Positions 54,679-64,000 of a stretch of DNA of 64,000 nucleotides are shown in pieces (the first letter of the stretch is position 1; every line of letters starts with the position of its first letter). Location of the stretch: contig NBAY01000053.1 in assembly GCA_002794775.1 (NCBI GenBank), positions 242,128 through 306,127 of the forward strand. Direction: 5' to 3'. A model generated the notes under the pieces. That model was not told the DNA's origin. It ran no database searches and saw nothing but the letters and a program-made list of their open reading frames with translations. The DNA is from Porodaedalea pini (lineage: Eukaryota > Basidiomycota > Agaricomycetes > Hymenochaetales > Hymenochaetaceae). Made by a program: the position numbers and the translations under genes.

Positions 54679-57600
54679 ATGACCATGGACTTGCAGACGC
54701 TTCGCATATGGACGCATGGGGACCTTCTATACCTTCCGCCTGCACTCGTTGCCTTCTCGCTGGTCTACATCTCTTCAAGCTACTTGCGAACCTCCTCCAA
54801 TACGGATGATAACGCGGTTGTGTGGGCGGCGGGCGATGAAGAGCGTTCTGACGTTGCATGTCGCGGAAGTCTTGCAGAAACCTTGAAAAAGCTCGATGGG
54901 GTCGCTATTCTGTTGTTCAGGCTTTCACGACTTTTGTCGGTCTTTGCGCTCTTGACGCTTGAGGTATTTGAACTGAGCGTCGGACATGGACCCAACGCGA
55001 GAATCTTTCAGATGCCATTCTTCGTACGTTGATTATGTTGTTTCGAATTCTCATTTCCTGACTTGTTCCTGAAAGGCTTACGCCTCGATGCTCGCTATCA
55101 CATCAATAGTCGCGTCTCCTCGGTGGAGAGATGCCGCGTCGTTGCATCTGGCCCTTCTGCTTTTCGTGGACTTCCTGGTTTATTTCATCCTTGATGTGTG
55201 GCCGTACGCGATGCTGTCTCCGACGCCCTTTGATCCTCCTGCAGAATCCGTAACTTGGGTTCGTCTCATTCTCCTCACGGCCGGCGGACTCGTCATTCCT
55301 CTGGTGATGCCGCGCCCCTTCCGTCCCTCCGTGCCCGACGAAGAGCCAAGTGGATCGGAGACAGCAAGTCTGTTCTCGCGTTACTCTTACTCATATCTCG
55401 ACGGCATCGTGTTCTATGCTTACCGCGTTCCTGACGTCACTATTAAGGATATGCCACAGGTCCCGGAGCCAAGGAAGATCGAAGCACTTGGAAAGCACGC
55501 GTTGGCGGCACTGGACCCTGTACAGGCCGGAAAGCGGCACATTATCTGGGGCGTGTTGCGTGTCTGGGGCAAAGACTACACTCTCTTGCTACTCTTCACG
55601 TGTCTTCACGCCCTTACGGAGTTTGCGGGACCGTATGGCATGCGGAACCTACTTGCGTAAGTAACCTATCTGACAGGAGGCTTGGATGCTCATCAACATT
55701 ATTGCTTCACACAGTTATTTAGAGACTGACGTGCCGGCAAGTAGAGTGCGACCGTGGGTATGGATCCTCGTACTTGTTATTGGACCTCTCATCTCTGCGT
55801 GCTTCCACACGCAGTTCATGTATATTGGGGTAATGTCTTGCCAAAGTCTGTTGATGTGCACTTAAGTGACTAATCAAGTATAGACGCGCATATGGGTGGG
55901 GAACACTAGCGTTTTCACTTACCTCGTGTTCCACCATGCTCTGCGCATCCGGCTCAATAGCGATACTCTCGACTCAAGCGCGGAAAAGGACCAGTCAAAA
56001 TCAGTGGATGAAAGCACGCAAACGACCGCAACACCCGCGACGGCGGATGCGGAGGTAGCTGGCTCCGAGGAGTCTGCTGATACGGATGCAGCGACGACAG
56101 CGACGGCAGTAAGTGACGCGGAATCCCAGCGGACTCTAGAAGGTGGCCACTTGCAAGAAAAGTCGGGTCAACTTCTTGGCAAGATTAACAATCTCATCAC
56201 GTCGGATCTCATAGCAATGTACAATTCGGACTCCATCGTCACAATCCGTAAGCCAACTCATCGCAACCCCTTGCATTACATAAAATCTGATTCGGTTTGT
56301 GTCCCATGCTTTTAATAGCCTCATCATTACTACAACTAGGTGTTTCTATCGTTTTCTTGTATAACCTGCTTGGATGGAGGTAAGTACTAATTGTTTATGC
56401 ATCCTTGGGCTTTTTGGACGTAACTGGTCACCGACAGTGCGTTTGTGGGTTTGGCTGTGATGCTAGTTTGCTGTCCTGTCCCATTGTATCTCAGTCAACG
56501 CATGGCAAATATGCAGAAGAATAAGATGCACTCTGTTCGCAATCAATTTTGCACTCTTATTGAAACGAGGCTTACATCTGGTTATTCATCAGACTGACAA
56601 ACGAGTGCAATCTGTAACAGAAGGTGCTGTTCTTCCATTACCATATGTACACGGCGTATTGAGGCGCTCAATTAATTGCAATTAGCTTTGGGAGTCCTTA
56701 GGATGCTCAAGCTCTTTGGTTGGGAGTCATACATGCTCACTAAGCTTGCTCGTCGGCGTGATGAGGAGCTGACAAAGCTGCGGCGTTTCCAAATGCTGGA
56801 TATAGTATTGAATGTCGTAGACCAGATGCTACCGCTCTTTTCAAAGATCACTATGATTTCAATATACGTGCGTTTCCTAGCCGTATACTTGAGGCTTTAC
56901 ATCACCGCCGCTTACAAGTTGTTACAACTGTTCTGTAGACCCTTGCTTCAAAAGGTGCTCTTTCGGCGTCTCGAATATTTGCAGCGCTTATGGTTCGTTA
57001 AGAAATATAACATTCACCTCTTTGTTCTGACGTCATTGGCCTAGATTTTCACAATGATGGAGGAGCAGCTATTTCGCATCATGTACTCTCTCCCAGGACT
57101 TCTTCGAGGTATGCAAAACCGCCCCCGACTTACATAGCTTTGTTTTCACGTCTGACACGCTTTTTGTATTTTAAAAATATAGCCAAAGTATCATATGACC
57201 GCTACACTGACTTCCTGAACTCAGTATGTCACTGGCCTTACTTACAAAGTCTGGATGATCGAGGCTCATGCTAGTGTAAAGACCGAACTTCTGAGCGAGG
57301 GGAATGACCTAACTAACAATACGGAAGAAAACGGATCCTCAGAGAGAGTCACGCCCGAACGGCCTGAACGAGACGTCATAGGCTTCAAACAGTGTACATT
57401 CTCGTGGGATTCGTTCAGCAAAATTGAATCTTCGGCACAGGCGAAGCACCACACGCGCAAGCAATTCATGCTTCGTTTCGATGACGAGGTTGACTTCAAG
57501 ACCGGTCAGATCAACATCATCGTTGGTCCAACGGCATCGGGAAAGGTGCGCAGAATATATACGCTCAGTTAACCTGTCACTAACGTCCTTTTATCAGACA

Positions 57601-60600
57601 TCTGTACTCATGGCGCTTCTCGGAGAGATGTATTACAAGCCGCATGGACTGGGCTCGTGGTATAATCTGCCGAGGGAGGGAGGAATTGCGTATGCTCCTC
57701 AAGAGTCGTGGGTGCTTAACGAGACCATCAAGGCAGGTCTATTTTGGAGGACATTATCCTCCACCTTTCAATCACTGACATCCATTCTACAGGAGAACAT
57801 TCTATTCGGCGAGCCATATGATGAGGAGCGGTATAAGAAAGGTGCGTTAGTCGAGGTGGAAGAGGCACGGACTGTGACTCGCCTCTGATATTTACCTTAT
57901 GGCTAGTGCTAAAGCAGTGTGCCCTCGAAAAGGATCTTGAGCTGTGGGAAGCCGGGGATCTTACAGAAGTAGGCGAGAAAGGTCTCACATTAAGGTATGT
58001 TGCTACCTTTATGGGATATCCTTCCGATGCTCAGAGGCAGCGAATTTAGCGGCGGCCAAAAGGTTCGTTTGTGAGCTGATTACGAGCAGCCTTTACTCAC
58101 GACTCATGCAGGCTCGGGTGACGTTGGCGCGCGCTCTATATTCCTCGGCTTCTATTCTCCTCCTTGATGACGCCCTTGCGGCTCTCGACGTCCATACCGC
58201 GAAATGGATAGTCAATAAAGCTCTGCGAGGCGATCTGATTCAAGGGCGCACGGTCCTGCTTGTGACTCACAACATCGCTCTTACTGCGCCTGTCGCCGGT
58301 CATGTCGTTGCCCTCAGCCATCATGGGACTGTATCTGCGCATGGACCGGTCCCAGAAGTCCTAAAGAGAGACTCGCGCCTCCGTGCTCAAGTCGACAAAG
58401 AACGCAGAGAAGTTGAGGAAGATATCGAGAGCAAGTTGGACGAGGGCAGCGAGAATAAGGATATAGATGCAGAGGGTACGAAGAAGTCTGCAGGAAAGCT
58501 AGTTGTCGCAGAGGAAAAGGCCATGGGCCGAGTGGAAATGGCAGCAATCTTGCTCTACATTTCTAGTTTTGGCGGACCGTTATCCTGGACGCTGATAGTG
58601 GGAACGAGGTTGCTTGGGACGGCGACCTTAATCTTCCAAACATGGTTCATAGGCTACTGGTCTAATCAATACGAGACGCATCCGGCTTCGGAAATACCTG
58701 TTATGAAGTAAGTGATAGTTGGTTTGCCAACATGTTCCTTCTGACGTTGTCTACATAGATACATAATCGTCTTTGCTCTTGCAAATGTGATAGGGGCACT
58801 GACCGATAATGGTGTGTCTCAAGTGCTTTGGGTCCTCAGGTCTATGAGAGCGTCAAAAGTCATACATTCTCGATTGTTACAAAGCGTCTTCACGTCCTCA
58901 TTCAGGTATATTTTGCCTACTGATTACACCTCATTTACTCAATTTATCTCTCTCACACTCAGGTGGCTGGACGTCACACCGGTAGGCCGGATCATCACAA
59001 GGTACATCTTTGAACTTGCATCACACATGATCTTTTCGACTTACTACAGGCTAGATGTACACAGGACATGGGTACCATCGATGACGAACTGAGCCAGTCG
59101 GCAAATGCGTTTTTGTCTCTCTCCCTTATTCTTGCCTGCCTCTTTTTCTCGTCCGTACTAACGGCAGGCTGGTATGCGCTCATTTCTGGCCTTAGTATCG
59201 CTGTCATGGGTGTTCTCTTAGGACGAATCTACATGAAGTGCTAGCTTTGTATTAGACGAGAAATGAGGTAGGTTTCCCGCCTCACTTCTGTTCAAGTACT
59301 GAACATCTCGAGTCTCTCCCTCTTGAAAACAGCAACGCGAAGGCACCGGTGATGAGTCAAGTAGGTACGGCTTTAGCTGGTCTTCGTAAGTCAATCGCTC
59401 CCAACGCCGGCAGACCCTATCTGAAATAACCGCCCGAGAAGCTTCAATCAGAGCGTATAACGCTCAGGCAATCTTCTGTGGCGAGCTCAAGAAGCGCATC
59501 GACCTTCTCTCGCGCACCTCGTATTGCTTCATTGACATCAACCGATGGATAGCGATTCGGGTGAATAGCCTTGGAGCGATCTTTGCAGGTGTTATAGCGG
59601 TGCATCTCATTTATGGAGGCCGTATACCAGCAGGATATGCTGGTTTTACATTGTCTGTCGTCTTGGCGTTTTCTCGCCAGATCTTGTATTGGGTTCGATT
59701 TCACAATCGTGTTGAGATTCAAGGTTCGCATTTCGTTTCCGATGTCAACCCTCCCAAAGGCTTACCTTATCTTGATTTCAGCCAATAGGTACGAGCACTC
59801 GGTAATCTGAGTAGCACAGATAATATGTAACTCATGTTTCCATAGTTTGGAGAGGATGCTCGAGTTCATGCGCATCGAGCACGAGCCGGGATCAAGCGAA
59901 AACGGAAAGCCGCCGGCATACTGGCCAGCCAGTGGAGAGCTACGCGCCGAGAAGCTTTCGGCGAGATACTCAAACGGTGAACTGGACCTTTCATTACCTA
60001 TCGCGTACGTGGTGCTTACACACGATCTTCTTCTAGACTCGCCTACCATACTTCGAGACATCTCATTCGTTGTAAAGTCCGGAGAACGGGTCGGCATAGG
60101 TGAGCTAGATTGACTGCTATGTGCTTTAATGACTGTAAATTGACGACTACTTTCCATCTACCAGTCGGCCGGACTGGAGCAGGTATATACATCGCCTTTG
60201 CGTTTCCCCAACGTGTCTACTGACCTCGTGTATAGGCAAATCTAGTATCGCCCTGGCTCTGCTGCGAGCAATCAAAACGGATGGGAAGGTCTACTACGAT
60301 GGCCTGGTGACTGATGAGATAAACCTCGACGCCGTACGCGCGAATATCACACTCATCCCGCAACAACCAGAGCTCATCCACGGGACACTGCGCGAAAATC
60401 TGGACCCATTCGGTCAGCACGACGACGCGACACTCAATGGTGCATTGAATGCTGCAGGCTTCTTCAACATCAAAGATCTGGCTACGAATCAGCAGTCCGC
60501 GGATGGTGAACAAAGCAGCAGTTCTTCGACCGTGCAAGATGGTCCTGGCTTGGATCAGAGCACAAGGATTGGGCTCGATACGATGGTAGAGAGTAGCGGA

Positions 60601-61074
60601 ACGAACTTCTCCCTTGGTCAACGCCAGATCATCGCTCTTGCACGAGCTATCGTCCGGAGGAGCAAGTTGCTGATCCTTGATGAGGCCACGGCTGCTATCG
60701 GTAAGCTGACCTGCTCGTTCTATTCTCGACGTCAGGCTGACACAATTCTTGCTGCGACAGATTATGATACTGATGCTACGATCCAGAAGGCGCTGCGTGA
60801 GGAGTTCAGCAAGGACACGACTCTGATCACTATCGCGCATCGTCTTCAGACAATCATCGACTATGATAAGATCGTATGTGTTCGCATGCATCTGCACAAC
60901 AAAATACCCAGTTCATTCACTTCTTCCTTTTCAAAGATGGTTCTAGAGGCAGGAGAGCTCGTCGAGTTCGACACTCCGAAACGTCTGCTAGAGAAAGAAG
61001 GGGGGTATTTCCATGCGCTAGTGGATGAGAGCGATGATCGGGAACTTCTTCGCAGCCTTGCTGGTGTGTTATGA
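54679..61074 (+). pseudogene. ABCC-type ABC transporter, gene 3, with premature TAG
   Basis: Same 29-exon layout; the spliced model would be about 1582 residues, with intact NBD1 and NBD2 motifs. However, exon 20 (59055-59267) has TAG at 59242-59244, codon about 1152 in TMD2, where genes 1 and 2 read CAA (Gln). A product ending there would lack the end of TMD2 and all of NBD2, the competent ATP site. Downstream exons remain open, so the stop is recent or is bypassed. Intron 13 starts with GC (AAG/GCAGGT at 57733) rather than GT. Tiny exons are 58050-58062, 59782-59788 and 60165-60182. Start ATG 54679 (Met-Thr-Met-Asp) matches the paralogues; an ATG two codons later is an alternative. Confidence 0.85.
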
Positions 61075-61709
61075 AGTACTGTTTATCTGCATGTTCAGAC
61101 AAGTCCGCGGTACGTGGTTGATGTGCGTACTGTAAATGTATGGGGAGTTCGGTCTTACTAGTCGCATAGCGCCCCGGCTATATAAAACTGATATGACAGC
61201 CTTCCATGTTGATAGAATATCCGAGGCGCTTCCCACTGCATCATCTGCAGTTTGCTGAGTTCGCTGCGTGCTCATTGTGTTCTTCTTGCTATGTCGGCTA
61301 TGATAGACCAATAAGACTTGGCTCGTTTCTGCGTCGTCCCGGATGCGGACTGCCTCCTCATGCGTCTTGTGCTTCTCGGCTTCCGTCTAGAATTCAAATT
61401 GCAAAAGTCCCTTTCAAACCCTGCTTCTCGGCCTCCGTCTATTCTAATCTGCACTATGGTTCCTTCGACCCACCAGCCACCTGAAGTTGAACAACAGTTT
61501 GCTTTTGGAAATGAATGTCAAATCACTTTGCTTCCTTTGCATTCTTATCTCGCCTATGCTGAATGAACGCGCCTCCTCTTCATTCTAGTCATGTGGAGCG
61601 TGAAGCCAGGGTAATCTTAATTCGAGCCCATAAAGGCTTGTCTGTACAGCTCACAGCTCATAGCCCAACGTCCTTCCTCAGGCTAGTACCACCTTCAGAA
61701 CTCTATATC
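61075..61709. other. Intergenic, upstream of the dioxygenase-like gene
   Basis: TATATAAA at 61179-61186 is followed by no good gene model; the next supported ATG is 61710. A 17-bp imperfect direct repeat (TGCTTCTCGGC then T/C-TCCGTCTA) occurs at 61370 and 61422. Short open frames here have no recognisable content. Confidence 0.4.
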
Positions 61710-63164
61710 ATGTTCAAGCTTGCCTCCCTTCTCGTTGTCGCCGTTGCTGTCATCAGCCAAGTCATGGGCAAGTCTTCATGCTGTAGGCTAAGCGCAAAGC
61801 TATTGCTCACTGTGCTATACTTTACAGCACACGGGGCTCCGCCGTCGGAGGCGGCTATGCTGCAACGTCGCGAGTTAAACGCAATCACTGGACAGTCTCT
61901 TCAGAAGCGCTGCGGATTTGCGCTGGCTAAAAGAAAGGCGGCGCGCATGCATAAGCGCACGTACGACGGCCTCATTGACTTCAACAAGCGCGACAAGAAT
62001 GACTCCGTCTGTGTGCTGACACCGGAGGTCACTCAGGGTCCGTACCATATTTTGGGCGAGCTTGTGCGCCAAAATATCACGCAAGGACAGGGTACATCTT
62101 GATTTACCTTGTATATTCAAATGAGAAAGTCTGACCACATCTTTATAGCGGGCATTCCTCTCGAGTTAGACATCGACTTCTTCGATTTTGACACCTGCAG
62201 ACCGGTCTCGGTACGCGTTCATTCAAGTGTCGTTATATGTCGGCATGCATCTCATTGAAGATGATGACTGAGTAGCATGTTTGGGTTGACGGGTGGTCGG
62301 CCAATGCCACCGGCTTTTAGTGAGGAAATTTTTCATTATCTCGTATTTTAGAAGCAAGACTGACAGAAATCTTGCTTAGCTCCGGATACGAGGCGGCCTC
62401 AGCTGCAGCCAACTCAGCTACTGTCAGCCTTTCACCTCCCCCCGCCCCGTCAGGGACTGGTGCATATACTGATGCCGACAACCCCGATGACCCGGTAACT
62501 GCTGGGCCTGGGGACGCTGACGTACGTCCCATTTTCTTTCTCTCCTTCCTTATTTCTTCGTATTGTTCATTTCTTACTGATATGATTCCTGCAGAATTTC
62601 CTGCGTGGCGCATGGCAGGCTGACGAGTTTGGACACTTGACGATGTTCTCCATCGTGCCGGGCTGGTACAGTGAACGCTCGGTGCATTTCCACATCAAGG
62701 TTTACACTCATGGCAACGGCTCGATCGCTGAAAACGGGACTTTTGTTGCTGGTAGCGCTGTTCAGTGTGTTTATTTATTTCTATCCTGCCTCCATCAAAG
62801 TTTCTACTTCTGCACCTGCTCTGTATGGTATTTATGCTGATGGGTGTCGCCTGTATTATACAGTACGGGTCAATTCTTCTTCGAGGACGAATTCATGGAA
62901 AAGGTTGGAAATACGACGCCGTACAACACGAACAAAGTTGAGCGTCTCACGAATGCTGAGGACATTTGGTACGCGTATCAGAACGTACGTGAAGTTTGGC
63001 TCCTTTGTTCGATCGAGTATAGGGAGCTACGTGCTTACTTCAATGACTTTGCCATACAGGCGGAAGGATACACCGCAGATATGGATATCGCATTTCTTGA
63101 CAAGAACGACATAACCGCGGGCGTCGTAGGCTCGATTAGCCTCGGCCTGAACCTGTCCGTATAA
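61710..63164 (+). CDS. Secreted intradiol ring-cleavage dioxygenase-like protein
   Basis: Eight exons (61710-61767, 61828-62091, 62149-62210, 62276-62319, 62380-62521, 62595-62764, 62864-62984, 63060-63164) give about 321 residues in consistent phase. Residues 1-20 are a hydrophobic signal peptide. Then Leu-Thr-Pro-Glu-Val-Thr-Gln-Gly-Pro-Tyr-His, Leu-Asp-Ile-Asp-Phe-Phe-Asp, Asn-Ala-Thr-Gly-Phe-Tyr-Ser-Gly, Phe-Leu-Arg-Gly, Val-Pro-Gly-Trp-Tyr and His-Phe-His follow the order of the extracellular fungal intradiol dioxygenase family (catechol or protocatechuate cleavage; Tyr/Tyr/His/His iron ligands). An insertion rich in Ala/Pro lies after Tyr-Ser-Gly. The first intron is GC-AG (GGGCAAGT at 61767). 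The real substrate is unknown; a role in aromatic breakdown outside the cell is an inference. Confidence 0.82.
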
Positions 63165-64000
63165 TGCTTCTAACTTTGAATATTCCTAACTTATTTCTCT
63201 TTTATAACTTGTAGGTCCTACTCCAGTCCTGAGATCGCCGATTTCTATTGGCCTGGGAACTCCGCGTACTTCTCCTCCTTATCTGCCATTGAGAGTGCTT
63301 CTGTGGTCTATTGAAGATGCTATTGTGAGCTTATTTTCTTACTGTTTCGAGTCTGCGAGTCTGTATGTACGAAGTACGTACTGTTTTGATATCGGAGCTG
63401 TTCTACACCTTTAGTTGCGAAGAATTTTGCATTCCCACCTTTCGATTGTTGCTATCATTTTACATAGAGAAAAAAAGAAATGAATTTACTGAGATTCTTC
63501 TCGAAAGCAACTGCAAATGACGCGTAACGCTGTGTATCTTACGGTCACGTGCCTTCGACGAATCTCTGGTTCGTACAGAACGATTTAACATCGAACTTTC
63601 GCTGTCCTGCGTTTTCGGCGAACTACCGACGGCGCATCATGGAGATGACAACAATCGGCCTCAGGGCTTTCATGGCCCATGGGGATGTTCGCAGCCATGT
63701 CCCGTAAATCTAATCTAATCTTATCTGATTTGAGCTGACCGAGAGCTAGTGGCGCCGGTAACGCGGCCGGCTGTTTCGTTCAAACAGCAATATCTCCAAG
63801 CCCGTTTAGCCCGCGAGGAACGATGCCATTTGCTTTCTGCCACTACTCCATGTGTTATAGCATCATGACATGTCTACAACTAGCCGAGGTATGGCGTACT
63901 ACAAAAGTCTGGCAGAGGGAGAAGGGAAAGTCGAAGTTCTTAACCGCCACCAACGACAAGTTATCTTAGATGTCTGCTTTATACCTTGAAGCAGGCTTTG
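63165..64000. other. Downstream region, no gene recognised
   Basis: The 3' flank of the dioxygenase-like gene. No start, splice set or domain that I can support before the window ends. Confidence 0.4.

Noticed and set aside
61206..61566. Small genes upstream of the dioxygenase-like gene
   Set aside because: Overlapping frames on both strands, no motifs and no consistent splice sites.

Overview
The window looks like nuclear DNA of a basidiomycete fungus, most likely an Agaricomycete. The evidence is very short introns (about 40-80 nt) at high density, exons as small as 7-13 nt, a chromodomain-bearing Ty3/gypsy element, a DDE_1-type transposase and a BTB pseudogene of kinds I associate with mushroom genomes, and a secreted intradiol-dioxygenase-like gene. 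The species cannot be named from the sequence alone. All gene models were spliced by hand from GT-AG (rarely GC-AG) sites and reading-frame phase; nothing was searched against a database.

Layout. 1-5400: AT-rich repeat-dominated DNA with a 48-bp minisatellite, a hairpin, a stop-riddled minus-strand frame and a 629-bp hAT-like non-autonomous element with 8-bp target duplications. 5771-7466: a two-exon gene for a Ser/Thr/Pro-rich protein of unknown function. 8333-36360: a nested transposon graveyard. A DDE transposase gene (14537-24005) has been hit three times: by a complete but decayed chromodomain Ty3/gypsy element (8333-14535, minus), by a solo LTR (15065-15488), and by a second, nearly intact copy of the same Ty3/gypsy family (15704-21801, plus). 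A BTB/POZ pseudogene follows. Another solo LTR (26413-26898) splits a 165-codon minus-strand frame. A third LTR element (28252-36360), lacking RNase H and integrase, carries a solo LTR of yet another family inside its own 5' LTR. Target-site duplications fix the borders of all these insertions. 37472-38709: a methyltransferase gene of the Methyltransf_16 (EFM7/NNT1-like) type on the minus strand. 40271-61074: three tandem, head-to-tail ABCC (MRP-type) ABC transporter genes with the same 29-exon structure. 61710-63164: a secreted intradiol-dioxygenase-like gene in eight exons.

How it fits together. The left 36 kb is a repeat compartment with CpG-type decay (CGA to TGA stops, CpG transitions between LTRs). 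The right 27 kb is a gene compartment dominated by local gene duplication. The ABCC triplet is shaped by gene conversion: blocks identical between copies have sharp edges and in places include introns. Gene 2 and probably gene 1 look functional; gene 3 has an in-frame TAG in its second membrane domain. The most unusual signals are in the Ty3/gypsy family: an 11-nt self-primer match between the predicted mRNA 5' end and the primer-binding site, an in-frame GGGTTTT -1 frameshift heptamer at the gag/pol overlap, and an optional 64-66 bp GT...AG segment in the LTR leader present in some LTRs and exactly absent in others.
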